The notes below the pieces were generated by a model. The model had not been told where the DNA came from. It did not search any database and worked only from the letters and a program-made list of their open reading frames with translations. Shown here piece by piece: positions 39,556-51,367 of a DNA stretch of 64,000 nucleotides (positions are counted from its first letter, which is position 1; every line of letters begins with the position of its first letter). A program made the translations under genes and the position numbers. This stretch comes from Pseudomonas schmalbachii (GTDB taxonomy: Bacteria; Pseudomonadota; Gammaproteobacteria; Pseudomonadales; Pseudomonadaceae), in the NCBI RefSeq assembly GCF_017589465.1, contig NZ_JAELYA010000003.1, forward strand, positions 62,001 through 126,000. Direction: 5' to 3'.

Positions 39556-40599
39556 TCAGCTGTCCACGGCTGCCCCGGCGAGCCGGCGCAACAGGCTGCC
39601 GAAGCGGCGCCGGTATTGCGCCGGGGTCAGGCCGACCTTGCGCCGGAACAGCCGGCTGAAGAAGCTGGCGTCCTGGTAGCCGATCTCCAGGGCGATGGCT
39701 TCCACCGGCAGGTCGCCGGATTCCAGCAGTTGCTTGGCCTCTTCCAGACGCAGGGTATGGATGTAGTCCAGCGGGGTCATGCCGGTGGCCTGGGCGAACC
39801 GGCGCTGGAAGGTGCGCTCGGCCAGCCCGCTCATCTGCACCATCGCCGCCACCGGCGCTTCGCTGTCGTAGTGCTGGGCGGCCCACTCCTGGGTGCGCGC
39901 CACCAGCGCATCGCTCGCCTGCAGGGAACGCGACATTGCGGCATAGGCCAGCGGACTGGACGAATCCCAGTTGAGCACATTGAGCCGCGCCACCTGCATC
40001 GCCTCTTCGGCGCCGACGTAACGGGCGATCAGGTACAGCGCCAGCGCATGCCAGCTGGTGCCGCTGCCGGCCATCACCAGGCGCTGCCCCACCCCTGCGG
40101 CGACCAGCGCCTTTTCCGGCCGCCACTGGGTTTCCGGATAGGAATCCTGCAGGCATTCGCAGTAGCCCCAGTGCGAAGTGCCCTCCTGACCGGCCAGCAA
40201 TCCGGTGCGCGCAAGCAGCACGGCGCCGGAACAGGCCGAGGCCAGCGTGGCGCCGCCAGCGAAGCGCTCACGCAGCCATGCGGCCTCCACGTCATAGCGG
40301 TCATCCAGCGGCAACCAGGGCGGCAGCATCAGGTCGCTGACCACCACCACATCCACTGCCTGAACGTCCGCCAGCCCGGCATGCGGATGCACAGTCACAT
40401 CGTTGGCGATCTGCAGCGGGCGGCCATCGCGGCTGACGATCGACGGCTGGATGGGCGGCTCGACCTCGACGCGATTCATCAGCATCTGCCAGTCGCGGCG
40501 GGCGCTGAGCAGCAGGTCGTAGATGCCGAACAGGGTCGATGCCGAGGTGTCCGGCAATACGAGCAGCGCCACATGGAGAACAGATGCAGGGCTAGCCAT
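39556..40599 (-). CDS. GlxA-type AraC-family regulator with DJ-1/PfpI domain
   Basis: A 347-aa regulator. The N-terminal GATase1/DJ-1-like domain (about residues 5-190) contains the elbow sequence TLASACSGAVLLARTGLL. The C-terminal AraC HTH pair (about 245-340) has LAERTFQRRFAQATGMTPLDYIHTLRLEEAKQLLE and IGYQDASFFSRLFRRKVGLTPAQYRRRF (both read in parts). It is convergent with lpdV (6-base gap) and divergent from the TPR protein, which it may control. Start at ATG 40599; the frame runs to a TTG at 40641. Confidence 0.88.
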   Translation of the reverse strand: MASPASVLHVALLVLPDTSASTLFGIYDLLLSARRDWQMLMNRVEVEPPIQPSIVSRDGRPLQIANDVTVHPHAGLADVQAVDVVVVSDLMLPPWLPLDDRYDVEAAWLRERFAGGATLASACSGAVLLARTGLLAGQEGTSHWGYCECLQDSYPETQWRPEKALVAAGVGQRLVMAGSGTSWHALALYLIARYVGAEEAMQVARLNVLNWDSSSPLAYAAMSRSLQASDALVARTQEWAAQHYDSEAPVAAMVQMSGLAERTFQRRFAQATGMTPLDYIHTLRLEEAKQLLESGDLPVEAIALEIGYQDASFFSRLFRRKVGLTPAQYRRRFGSLLRRLAGAAVDS

Positions 40600-40709
40600 T
40601 GGCGGGAATGTCCGGTTTCTTGCCGAGATGACTTTAGTCAAGCACGCCCGCAGCCCCGACCATGGTCTCGCGCCGGTTCAACCCGGCTTTGCGATAGACG
40701 GAGTGTTCC

Positions 40710-41990
40710 ATGAAAGACGCCAATAATCAGGAAATATCCGGAAGCAACGCACAATCACTGGAACTGATCGAACTTGCCCTGCACCAGTTCCGCTGCCTGG
40801 CCGACGATCCTCTCGCCACCGCCGATGCCGCGCTGGCGGCTTCACCCGAGCTGGTCATGGGGCACATCCTGCGCGCCTGGCTGCATCTGCTCAGCACCGA
40901 GGCGCCGGCAGTCGCCATCGCCCGCGACGCCGCGACCACTGCCCGCAGCCTGCCGCGCAACGAGCGCGAAACCTTGCACCTGCGCGCCATCGAGCAACTC
41001 TGCGCGGGCCGCTGGCGCGCTGCCGGGCGCACGCTGGAAGACCTCAGCATCGCCTATCCCCACGACTCCCTGGCCCTGCAGGCCGGCCAGCAGATCGACT
41101 TCTTCACCGGCGATACGCGCATGCTGCGCGACCGCCTGGCCCGCGCGATGCTGCACTGGACGCCTGACCGGAGCGGCTATCACGCGGTCCTCGGCATGTA
41201 CGCCTTCGGCCTGGAGGAAAACGGCGACTACGCCAACGCCGAACGATTGGGGCGCACCGCGGTGGAACTGCAACCCCGCGACAGCTGGGCGCAACATGCC
41301 GTGGCGCACGTCATGGAGATGCAGGGGCGGCGCGAGGAAGGCATCCGCTGGATGCGCGACAACGCGGGATGGCAGCGCGACAGTTTCCTCGCCGTGCACA
41401 ACTGGTGGCATCTGGCGCTGTATCACCTGGAACTGGGCGACTACGACGAGGTGCTGCGACTCTTCGACGGCCCCATCGACGGCCATGGCTCGCTCCTGCA
41501 CATGGAACTGCTCGACGCCTGCGCCCTGCTCTGGCGCCTGCAACTGCGCGGGGTGGATGTCGGCGACCGCTGGCATTCGCTGGCCGAGCGCTGGGCGCCG
41601 TCGGCGACCAGCAGCCACTATGCCTTCAACGATCTGCACGCCGCCCTGGCGTTCACCTGCGCCGGCCGCGAGGAACTGCTGGAAGAATTGCTGGCGGCAC
41701 AGATCGCCGCCGAACGGCGCGAGGACGACAACGCCCTCTTCACCCGCGAGGTCGGAACACCGGCAACCCGCGCGCTGGTGGCCTTCCAGGCCGGCGACTA
41801 TGCGCGCTGCGTGCGCCTGCTGCGGCCGATTCGCAGCCATGCCCACCGTTTCGGCGGCAGCCATGCGCAGCGCGACCTGCTAGACCAGACCCTGATCGCC
41901 GCCGCCCGGCGCAGTGGCGAAACGGCACTGGCCCAGGCGCTGGAAAGCGAACGACGGCTGCTCGCCGAGCAGCGATCGGCCGTTGCCTGA
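40710..41990 (+). CDS. TTC38-like tetratricopeptide repeat protein
   Basis: A 426-aa soluble helical protein. TPR-like repeats are recognisable (GYHAVLGMYAFGLEENGDYANAE, AVELQPRDSWAQHAVAHVMEMQG), as is the family motif AVHNWWHLALYHLELGDYDEVL. Length and motif fit the bacterial TTC38 family, whose biochemical role is unknown. It is divergently transcribed from the GlxA-type regulator with a 110-base shared promoter region. Confidence 0.8.
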   Translation: MKDANNQEISGSNAQSLELIELALHQFRCLADDPLATADAALAASPELVMGHILRAWLHLLSTEAPAVAIARDAATTARSLPRNERETLHLRAIEQLCAGRWRAAGRTLEDLSIAYPHDSLALQAGQQIDFFTGDTRMLRDRLARAMLHWTPDRSGYHAVLGMYAFGLEENGDYANAERLGRTAVELQPRDSWAQHAVAHVMEMQGRREEGIRWMRDNAGWQRDSFLAVHNWWHLALYHLELGDYDEVLRLFDGPIDGHGSLLHMELLDACALLWRLQLRGVDVGDRWHSLAERWAPSATSSHYAFNDLHAALAFTCAGREELLEELLAAQIAAERREDDNALFTREVGTPATRALVAFQAGDYARCVRLLRPIRSHAHRFGGSHAQRDLLDQTLIAAARRSGETALAQALESERRLLAEQRSAVA

Positions 41991-42029
41991 ATATAGGGAA
42001 AGCGCTGAAGCCTGGCCGCCCGCTGGCGG

Positions 42030-42629
42030 TCAGGTACCTATGGGACGGCGCCCGGCGAGCGCGTGGGCCAGGGTGCCGCCGTCCACCAGCTCCAGCTCAC
42101 CGCCCAGCGGCACGCCATGGGCGATACGCGACAGGACAAGGCCCTTGCCGGCCAGCAGCTGGGCGATGTAGTGGGCGGTCGCCTCGCCTTCCACCGTGGG
42201 GTTGGTGGCGAGGATGATCTCGCTGAAGGCGCCATTCTCGATACGCGCCTCCAGTTCGGGGATGCCGATGGCTTCCGGACCGAGGCCATCCAGCGGCGAC
42301 AGGTGCCCCTTCAGGACGAAGTAGCGGCCGCGGTAGCCGGTCTGCTCCACCGCGAACACATCCAGCGGACCCTCGACCACGCAGAGCACCGAATCGTCCC
42401 GGCGCGGGTCGGCGCACTGCGGGCAGAACTCGTCCTCGCTCAGGGTCCGGCACTGCTTGCAGTGCCCGACGCCCTCCATCGCCTGCGTCAGCGCCTGGGC
42501 CAGGCGCAGGCCGCCGCTGCGGTCACGCTCCAGCAGTTGCAGCGCCATGCGCTGGGCGCTCTTCTGCCCGACACCGGGAAGAATCCGCAGGGCGTCGATC
42601 AGTTGGCGAATGAGGGGGCTGAAGCTCAT
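42030..42629 (-). CDS. recR: Recombination mediator RecR
   Basis: A 199-aa protein of normal length. It has a helix-hairpin-helix ([25 protein letters not shown]), a zinc-finger-like C4 motif ([16 protein letters not shown]), a Toprim domain ([22 protein letters not shown]) and a Walker-B-like C-terminal part ([19 protein letters not shown]). It acts with RecF/RecO to load RecA at gaps. The ATG at 42629 gives the family start [10 protein letters not shown]. Downstream of ybaB, as in most Pseudomonas. Confidence 0.95.
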   Translation of the reverse strand: MSFSPLIRQLIDALRILPGVGQKSAQRMALQLLERDRSGGLRLAQALTQAMEGVGHCKQCRTLSEDEFCPQCADPRRDDSVLCVVEGPLDVFAVEQTGYRGRYFVLKGHLSPLDGLGPEAIGIPELEARIENGAFSEIILATNPTVEGEATAHYIAQLLAGKGLVLSRIAHGVPLGGELELVDGGTLAHALAGRRPIGT

Positions 42630-42693
42630 GGGAAGGAACCAGGAAAATGAGAGGAATGCAGGAGCAACTGTCTTGCGACCAAGGGTGCTTTTC

Positions 42694-42866
42694 GTAGGGT
42701 GGACAACGCGAAGCTTGTCCACCATCAGCCTTGACGGGGTATCGCTGGTGGAAAAGGCTTCGCCGTTTTCCACCCTACAGTCCGAGGCGAGGGGACCTAC
42801 CTGTGGAGCGAGCTTGCTCGCGAAGCTTTTGGTGTTGCCACCGTTCGCGAGCAAGCTCGCTCCTAC
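42694..42866. repeat. REP units between ybaB and recR
   Basis: GTAGGGTGGACAACGCGAAGC (42694 onward) with a weaker inverted partner ending near 42778, then an inverted pair of GTGGAGCGAGCTTGCTCGCGAA and TTCGCGAGCAAGCTCGCTCC up to 42866. Noncoding. Confidence 0.75.
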
Positions 42867-42880
42867 ATGCGTGGTGCGAG

Positions 42881-43207
42881 CTAGAAAGGCATTTTAAACC
42901 CAGGCGGGAGCTGCATGCCGGCAGTCATGCCAGCCATCTTCTCCTGGTTGTTCTGCTCGATCTTGCGCACGGCGTCGTTCACCGCGGCGGCGATCAGGTC
43001 TTCGAGGATTTCCTTGTCTTCCTGCATCAGGCTGTCGTCCAGGCTGACGCGCTTGACGTCATGACGACCGGTCATGACCACGCTCACCAGGCCGGCGCCG
43101 GACTGGCCGGTGACTTCGGCGTTGGCCAGCTCTTCCTGCATCTTCTGCATCTTTTCCTGCATCTGCTGGGCCTGCTTCATCAGACCGGCCATGCCACCTT
43201 TCATCAT
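42881..43207 (-). CDS. ybaB: YbaB/EbfC nucleoid-associated protein
   Basis: A 108-aa DNA-binding dimer protein. It has an N-terminal coiled-coil-prone helix ([22 protein letters not shown]) and the conserved core [19 protein letters not shown]. Start at 43207 (MMKGGMAGL), which has GAGG eight bases upstream; an upstream ATG at 43213 and a GTG at 43216 would overlap that site. Lies between dnaX and recR as usual. Confidence 0.93.
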   Translation of the reverse strand: MMKGGMAGLMKQAQQMQEKMQKMQEELANAEVTGQSGAGLVSVVMTGRHDVKRVSLDDSLMQEDKEILEDLIAAAVNDAVRKIEQNNQEKMAGMTAGMQLPPGFKMPF

Positions 43208-43245
43208 TTCCATCACCTCGATTGTCTAGTGTCGGGAAGGCCGGA

Positions 43246-45267
43246 TCAGGCCTTCACTTCTACGGGTTCGATAGTACCGTCGCGGACTACCGCGGCGAAC
43301 TGTTGCTTCATCTGCTGGACGTACGGGTCGGCCTCGATCGACGCCTCGGCCGAGCGCTGGCGGTCGGCGCGCTTGCGCGCGGCGGCCTGCGCAGGGGTTT
43401 CCTGCTCGGGCTTCTGCAGCGTCACTTCGACCTTGAGCTCGCGGCCGTGGTACTGGTTGAGCGCATCGTTCAGGCGGCGCTGCTGGTTGGCGTTGAACAG
43501 CGCGCTCTGGCCCGGGTCCAGGTGCAAGTGCCAGACGTCGTCCTGCACCGCAACCAGGGTGCAGTTGGCGGCGATGCTGGCGGTCATGCCAGCCAGGCCC
43601 AGGCGCGGGAACAGGTCCAGCCACTCGGCGGCCAGCCCGGTCGCGGGCATGGCGGCAGGTTCCGGCTCAGGCTCGGCCTGCGCCTGGGACGCCTGCTCAT
43701 CCAGATAGACCAGGGAATCCATGTCGACTTCATAGTAGTCGTCCGCCGGCGGCGGCTCGTCGTCGGATTCGTCGTCCTCGGCGAGGTCGACGGCGACAGC
43801 CTGCTCGACCACCGGCTCGACCGGTGGCGCGTCGGCGACCGGCTTGCTGACGGCGGGCTCTTCCCACGGCAGGTCGACGATCTCTTCGACGGGCGCCGCG
43901 ACCGGCTGCTCGGGCTCTGCCACAGGCGCCGCAGGTGCGACTTCCACCACGGGAGCCTCTGCGACCGGAGCCGGAGCCGGAGCCGGAGCCGCGACAGGCT
44001 CGGGCTGCACCGGCGCGGGCGCAACTGCAGCCGGTACGGTGGTGACGACCGGGATGCTCGCCGTGGAAGGCGCAATGACCGGCGCCGCCGTGTTGGCGCC
44101 GGCCACTGGTCTGGTGGAGGAATCAGCCGTGGCCGTGCTGATCCCCAGATCCTTTAGTGGCGATCTCGGCGTCCCGCCGCTGTCGGCCGGGCGAAACGCC
44201 AGCATGCGCAGCAGGACCATCTCGAAGCCGCTGCGCGGGTCCGGCGCCAGCGGCAGGTCGCGACGGCCGATCAGGCCCATCTGGTAGTAGAACTGCACAT
44301 CCTCGGCCGGCAGCGCACGAGCCAGCGCGAGCACCTTGTCGCGGTCGCCCTGGCCGTTGTCCACCGCATCCGGCAGCGCCTGGGCGATGGCCACGCGATG
44401 CAGCACATTGAGCAGCTCGGCGAGCACGCCGCTCCAGTCCGGCCCCTGTTCGGCCAACTGGCGCACCGCTTCCAGCAAGGCGCGGGCATCGCCTTCCAGC
44501 AAGGCGTGGAGAACGCCATACACCTGGCCATGGTCGAGCGTGCCGAGCATGGCGCGCACATCGGCGGCCAGCACCTTGCCCTCGCCGAAGGCGATGGCCT
44601 GGTCGGTAAGGCTCATGGCGTCGCGCATCGAACCGTCGGCGGCGCGGCCGAGCAGCCACAGGGCGTCTTCCTCGAACGGCACGTTCTCGGCGTTCAGCAC
44701 ATGGCTGAGATGCTCGACCACCCGTTCCGGCGGCATGTTCTTCAGGGAGAACTGCAGGCAGCGCGAGAGGATGGTCACCGGCAGCTTCTGCGGATCGGTG
44801 GTGGCGAGCAGGAACTTCACGTGCGGCGGCGGCTCTTCCAGCGTCTTCAACAGGGCGTTGAAGCTGTGGGTGGAGAGCATGTGCACTTCGTCGATCAGGT
44901 AGACCTTGTAGCGGCCACGAGTCGGCGAGTACTGCACGTTGTCCAGCAGCTCGCGGGTGTCTTCGACCTTGGTGCGGCTGGCGGCGTCGACTTCGATCAG
45001 GTCGACGAAGCGGCCCTCGTCGATCTCCCGGCAGACCGAACACTGCCCGCACGGCGTGGAGCTGACGCCGGTCTCGCAGTTCAGGCACTTGGCGAGAATC
45101 CGCGCGATGGTGGTCTTGCCCACGCCGCGGGTGCCGGTGAACAGATAGGCGTGGTGCAGGCGCTGGTTGTCCAGAGCGTTGATCAGGGCCCGTAGCACGT
45201 GGGTCTGGCCGACCATTTCACGGAACGAGCGGGGACGCCATTTACGGGCAAGAACCTGATAACTCAT
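43246..45267 (-). CDS. dnaX: DNA polymerase III tau/gamma subunit
   Basis: A 673-aa clamp-loader subunit. The AAA+ domain has Walker A GTRGVGKTT, a four-cysteine zinc module (C in KCLNCETGVSSTPCGQCSVC) and Walker B LIDEVHML, then the sensor SRCLQFSLKNM. Domain III follows to about residue 360. A long Ala/Pro/Glu-rich linker (about 390-540) leads to the tau C-terminal polymerase-binding domain (EWLDLFPRLGLAGMTASIAAN). The ATG at 45267 gives the family start MSYQVLARKWRP; an upstream extension to 45663 is not supported. Confidence 0.95.
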   Translation of the reverse strand: MSYQVLARKWRPRSFREMVGQTHVLRALINALDNQRLHHAYLFTGTRGVGKTTIARILAKCLNCETGVSSTPCGQCSVCREIDEGRFVDLIEVDAASRTKVEDTRELLDNVQYSPTRGRYKVYLIDEVHMLSTHSFNALLKTLEEPPPHVKFLLATTDPQKLPVTILSRCLQFSLKNMPPERVVEHLSHVLNAENVPFEEDALWLLGRAADGSMRDAMSLTDQAIAFGEGKVLAADVRAMLGTLDHGQVYGVLHALLEGDARALLEAVRQLAEQGPDWSGVLAELLNVLHRVAIAQALPDAVDNGQGDRDKVLALARALPAEDVQFYYQMGLIGRRDLPLAPDPRSGFEMVLLRMLAFRPADSGGTPRSPLKDLGISTATADSSTRPVAGANTAAPVIAPSTASIPVVTTVPAAVAPAPVQPEPVAAPAPAPAPVAEAPVVEVAPAAPVAEPEQPVAAPVEEIVDLPWEEPAVSKPVADAPPVEPVVEQAVAVDLAEDDESDDEPPPADDYYEVDMDSLVYLDEQASQAQAEPEPEPAAMPATGLAAEWLDLFPRLGLAGMTASIAANCTLVAVQDDVWHLHLDPGQSALFNANQQRRLNDALNQYHGRELKVEVTLQKPEQETPAQAAARKRADRQRSAEASIEADPYVQQMKQQFAAVVRDGTIEPVEVKA

Positions 45268-45421
45268 TGAAAACCATCGCATCGGGTAGGCGGAAGTGGG
45301 GCTAATCGTAGCGAAGCGGACCATAAATTGCACCCGATGCAACACCGTACGCATTTTGCGGCTTGGCAAGATCCACGACGGGAAGGCATTGTGTCGCCAC
45401 CTTGCCGACTCCGGAGCCGCG

Positions 45422-46144
45422 ATGCGCATCCTCACCGTTGCCCTGCTGCTGTTTGCCACCCTGGCGAATGCCGAGCCGAGGACGTTGCGCTTTTCCGTGG
45501 TTGACAGCTGGGCGATGCCGCTGGCGCGCATCGAAAATGGCCGGCTGACCGGCGGCATTCTCTTCGAGCTGTTCACCGCCACGGCGCAGAAGGTCGGCCT
45601 GCAGCCCGAATTCCGCATCCTGCCACGCGCCCGGGTCGACCAGGCACAGCTCAAGCGCAGCATCGATCTGCGCTGCTACGTCGCTCCGGCCTGGACCGAT
45701 CGGCAATTCCCCGAATATCGCTGGAGCGTGCCGCTGCTGGTCCAGCGCGACCTGCTGGTCAGCAAGACGTCCATGCCGGGCGATCTCGAACGGTTGCCGA
45801 AACAGACCATCGGCACCGTCCTCGGCTACCACTACCCACGGCTGCAGCCGCTGCTGGAGAGCGGCCAGCTCGCCCGCGACGACGCCCGCAACCAGGAACT
45901 GGTGCTGCGCAAGCTCCAGGCCGGCCGTTATCGCTACGCGATCAGCAACCAGTTCGCCCTGGACTGGTTCAATCACGACCTGCCGGACAGCCAGCGCCTG
46001 CGTGGCGTCGAGGTGGTAGAGGAAACCGCCCTCGCCTGCCAGGTGCTGGACGCCCCGGACCTGCCTACCGAGTCCATCCTCGACGCCCTCGCCACCCTGA
46101 AGGACTCCGGCGAGATCGAGCGGATACTCGCAAACTACCGCTGA
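45422..46144 (+). CDS. Periplasmic solute-binding protein (SBP_bac_3-like)
   Basis: A 240-aa protein with signal peptide MRILTVALLLFATLANA. It is a type II periplasmic binding fold: LRFSVVDSWAMPLARIENGRLTGGILFELF and ALDWFNHDLPDSQRLRGVEVVEE. It lacks an adjacent permease or ATPase, so it may be an orphan sensor-like binding protein. Chosen start at 45422, since the longer frame has no signal peptide. Divergent from dnaX. Confidence 0.75.
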   Translation: MRILTVALLLFATLANAEPRTLRFSVVDSWAMPLARIENGRLTGGILFELFTATAQKVGLQPEFRILPRARVDQAQLKRSIDLRCYVAPAWTDRQFPEYRWSVPLLVQRDLLVSKTSMPGDLERLPKQTIGTVLGYHYPRLQPLLESGQLARDDARNQELVLRKLQAGRYRYAISNQFALDWFNHDLPDSQRLRGVEVVEETALACQVLDAPDLPTESILDALATLKDSGEIERILANYR

Positions 46145-46256
46145 CTCCCACCGCCCGGCGCGCCCGCTCGTCCGCATCCGCCGGTCGGTGGGCGGCCTCT
46201 CGTCTATACCTGTCGCTTGCAGATGTTCCCTATATCGTTCCCATGGGTGCCTTCAA

Positions 46257-47066
46257 ATGAACAAGATCGCCCGCAAGCTGAGCAGAACGTCCGCTTTTCA
46301 TCTACCAGGGATGGCACTGGCGGTTGTCATCGCCGCGGCAATTCCCGGGGCCTCATCGGCCGACGAGGCAGATGCCAAGAATCTCCTGAAGAAGATGTCC
46401 GACTTCCTGGCTGCGCAGAAGGCCCTGTCCTTCAGCTATGACGCCGACCTCGAAGTCGTCACCAACGACAACCAGAAACTTGCCCTGGCCAACTCCGGCA
46501 GCGTCAGCCTGACCCGCCCGGACAAGATTCGCGCCACGCGCCACGGCGGCTTCGCCAACATGGAAATGGTCTTCGACGGCAAGACCGCGACCCTGCTCGG
46601 CAAGAACGCCAATGCCTACGTGCAGGTGGAAACACCGGGCAGCGTCGATCACCTGGTCAACGAGCTGCGCGACAAGTACAACCGCCCCGTGCCTGCTGCG
46701 GACCTGCTGCTGACGGACGTCTACGGCGAACTGATGGCCGACGTCACCAACGTCAAGGACCTGGGCAGCGGCGTGATCGGCGGAACCGAATGCGACTACC
46801 TGGCGTTCCGCGCCAAGGACGTCGACTGGCAGATCTGGATTGCCCAGGGCGAGCACCCCTACCCCTGCCGCTACGTCATCACCTCCAAGCAGGTCGCCCA
46901 CAGCCCGCAATACAGCATCACCTTCCGGGACTGGAAATCCGGGGATGGGGTCGCAGCCCAGGACTACAGCTTCAGCGCTCCGGCGAACGCCAGGAAGGTC
47001 GACCTGAAAGAGCTCGCCGAATCCGACGAGTTGCCGAAGAACTTCGTGATTGGAGGCAAGAAATGA
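46257..47066 (+). CDS. Exported DUF2092-family protein
   Basis: A 269-aa protein. There is an N-terminal signal/anchor (about residues 15-35), then a lipoprotein-carrier-like (LolA-fold) region typical of DUF2092: LLKKMSDFLAAQKALSFSYDADLEVV, SLTRPDKIRATRHGG, GTECDYLAFRAKDVDWQIWI and YSITFRDWKSG. Its stop overlaps the start of the next small gene, so the two are probably coupled. Function unknown; likely an envelope lipid- or polymer-handling protein (inference from the fold). Confidence 0.75.
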   Translation: MNKIARKLSRTSAFHLPGMALAVVIAAAIPGASSADEADAKNLLKKMSDFLAAQKALSFSYDADLEVVTNDNQKLALANSGSVSLTRPDKIRATRHGGFANMEMVFDGKTATLLGKNANAYVQVETPGSVDHLVNELRDKYNRPVPAADLLLTDVYGELMADVTNVKDLGSGVIGGTECDYLAFRAKDVDWQIWIAQGEHPYPCRYVITSKQVAHSPQYSITFRDWKSGDGVAAQDYSFSAPANARKVDLKELAESDELPKNFVIGGKK

Positions 47067-47281
47067 GCATCTTCCGGTACTTTGGCGGCTTTCTGCTGGT
47101 AACGGCCATCGGCTACGGCGCCCAGCAACTGGGCGAAACGCTGTCGGTTCCCGGGCTTGTCGGCTTCCACCTCATCCCCCCCGCCGAGGCGGTCGTCGGC
47201 CGCCCGCTAACCCCGGTCAGCGTAGCCGGCGTGGCACGACGCACCGCGCGGCGCTGTGCCGTGGGTGTCTACAACTGCTAG
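47063..47281 (+). CDS. Small membrane/exported protein with GRPLTPVSVAGVARR motif
   Basis: A 72-aa protein, too short to be recognised on length alone. It has an N-terminal hydrophobic helix (FGGFLLVTAIGYGAQQLG) and the C-terminal motif VVGRPLTPVSVAGVARRTARRCAVG with two Cys. It starts inside the stop of the DUF2092 gene (ATGA overlap), a strong sign of a real gene. I recall this Pro/Arg motif from small conserved proteins next to DUF2092-type genes; function unknown. Confidence 0.7.
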   Translation: MSIFRYFGGFLLVTAIGYGAQQLGETLSVPGLVGFHLIPPAEAVVGRPLTPVSVAGVARRTARRCAVGVYNC

Positions 47282-47415
47282 GACTGGATGGTCGAAACGG
47301 ACGGTCCGAGTGAAGCGATACGCCGCTTGAGGGTGCGCGGCCATGGGTATCGCTTCTCTCAACCCATCCTACGGGGCGGGCCCTCGTCGAAAAAACCAGG
47401 GCCCCAAAATGGAGG

Positions 47416-47523
47416 CGGCCCCACCAGCCACACCCCGGCACACGATGTCCCCGCTATGGCTGCTTCCTTCCGGACCTGACCAGGTTAACGGGTAATCGTT
47501 GCGGGGGGACCGATGGGGCCACC
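47416..47523 (-). ncRNA. ffs: 4.5S signal recognition particle RNA
   Basis: The minus strand contains the invariant SRP domain IV core GGTCAGGTCCGGAAGGAAGC followed by AGCCA, preceded by CCCGCAACG as in the E. coli RNA. The ends pair (GGCCCC with GGGGCC). It forms the hairpin RNA bound by Ffh. A candidate hairpin (GGGCCCT / AGGGCCC) lies just downstream at about 47380-47406. The exact ends are estimated from pairing. Confidence 0.93.
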
Positions 47524-47740
47524 ATAACGAAGCCCACCAGCACGGTGGGCCGCGCCATTGTACAGACCTGCGCACAAATTACAACGGCTTCAAACACTTA
47601 CATGTTTGTGTGAACGCGTCGACTTGTCGCGCAAAAAATCAGAATCGTCTGCTGTGTGTGTATTACATTTCTTATAGGGAGTTGGCTGATTTAAGGACAT
47701 TTAGTTATCAGAAATTTCATACACGCATAGGAATCCAACA

Positions 47741-48112
47741 ATGAACAAGAACAAAATACTTGGTTCTCTGCTTCTTCTCGTAGGCAGTGCAAACGCTGCG
47801 GACATGGCCGGAACCATCACCTTTCGCGGCTCCATCGTCGAGCCGCCCTGCAGCACGGGGATCGTCAGCACCTCGGCCAGCCAGCCGCGGGTCCAGCTCA
47901 GCGAATGCTCGGTCCCGCTTCAGGTCGGCCTGACAGACCCGCATCGGCCGGGCTCGCCGGTACGGGCATCGATCACCGACATGCAAGGTCGCCCGGTAGC
48001 AGAACTGCAGGATGTGTCGCGAATGCCGTACGGCGAACAATTGCTGCAGGTGCGCAAACAGGCCGGCAGCCAGATGCCGAAGGCGCTGACGGTCAACCTG
48101 ACCTATCTGTAA
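47741..48112 (+). CDS. Orphan fimbrial-like (type 1 pilin family) protein
   Basis: A 123-aa protein with signal peptide MNKNKILGSLLLLVGSANA and the pilin N-terminal strand DMAGTITFRGSIVEPPC. Two cysteines (C37 and C56) fit the pilin disulfide. The family's C-terminal strand is present (ALTVNLTYL, normally a beta-zipper with penultimate Tyr). No chaperone or usher is nearby. The 200-base upstream region is markedly AT-rich compared with the neighbouring genes, which suggests acquired DNA or a regulated promoter. Confidence 0.72.
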   Translation: MNKNKILGSLLLLVGSANAADMAGTITFRGSIVEPPCSTGIVSTSASQPRVQLSECSVPLQVGLTDPHRPGSPVRASITDMQGRPVAELQDVSRMPYGEQLLQVRKQAGSQMPKALTVNLTYL

Positions 48113-48114
48113 GG

Positions 48115-48492
48115 CTATTGCGCCTGAATCATCCCACCGGGTAACGGCTGGGTGGAAACCTCCAGCCCCGGGCCGAGATAGAGATCGAGCTTGGCGTAAC
48201 CAGGACGGGTGCTGAAGCTTGCATACTTCTCGCCCCCCCGGTGGAACCTGAAGGCCACCTGATAACCGTCACCGCGCCACAGGCGCAACGGAAACTGCAG
48301 TACCTCGCCGGGCTGGATCTGCCCCGCCCGGCTCTCCTCGCCGTTCTCCATGAAGCTGTAGCTCACCGGACCGCCGCCCTGGGCTTCGTAGTGCAGCAGA
48401 ATCTGCGGGCGCTCGTTCCAGGCCACGTACAACCCGAACAGCAACACCAGCGCCAGCACGCCCAGCAGGCGCTGCTTTCTCGACTTGTCCAT
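48115..48492 (-). CDS. Single-span membrane protein of unknown function
   Basis: A 125-aa protein. A short basic N-terminus (MDKSRKQR) and one transmembrane helix (LLGVLALVLLFGLYVAW) are followed by a periplasmic beta-rich domain (ILLHYEAQGGGPVSYSFMENGEE). Family not recognised. It is convergent with the fimbrial gene (2-base gap) and lies upstream of nothing co-directional except possible read-through from the HU-like gene. Confidence 0.65.
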   Translation of the reverse strand: MDKSRKQRLLGVLALVLLFGLYVAWNERPQILLHYEAQGGGPVSYSFMENGEESRAGQIQPGEVLQFPLRLWRGDGYQVAFRFHRGGEKYASFSTRPGYAKLDLYLGPGLEVSTQPLPGGMIQAQ

Positions 48493-48546
48493 CGACTGCC
48501 TCCGCAGACAGGCCGCCCGCCACTATGAATGGCGGGCGGACCGGGA

Positions 48547-48825
48547 TCAGTTCAGGCTGTCGGTCAGCGCCTTGGCCGGCACGAAGCGCACTACCTTCTT
48601 CGCGGCGATCTGGATGGTCTTGCCGGTCTGCGGATTGCGACCGCTGCGCGCGGCGCGTTCGGTGACCTTCAGCTTGCCGATCCCCGGCAGGGTCAGCTCG
48701 CCGTCGTTCTCCAGGCTGTCCTGGGCGATCTGCGCCAGCTGTTCGAACACGCCGCGCACGGAGGCCTGGGTCAGATCGAGGGATTCAGAGATATCGCGAA
48801 CCAGTTGGTCTTTGGTCAAAGCCAT
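48547..48825 (-). CDS. HU/IHF-family DNA-binding protein
   Basis: A 92-aa protein with the HU fold: an N-terminal helical pair (MALTKDQLVRDISESLDLTQASVRGVFEQL, read in parts), ELTLPGIGKLKVTERAARSGRNPQTGKTIQI covering the DNA-binding arm, and the terminal KKVVRFVPAKALTDSLN. The usual GFG/F motif of the arm reads as PGIGKL. It is a paralogue of the main HU proteins and lies between ligA and a membrane-protein gene. Confidence 0.88.
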   Translation of the reverse strand: MALTKDQLVRDISESLDLTQASVRGVFEQLAQIAQDSLENDGELTLPGIGKLKVTERAARSGRNPQTGKTIQIAAKKVVRFVPAKALTDSLN

Positions 48826-48872
48826 GATGTCACTCCATTTTCGAGTTGCTTGAATTCAAACGCCGGAGGCCG

Positions 48873-51347
<2,475 letters not shown>

Positions 51348-51367
51348 TCACGCTTCCGGCTTTGAGG

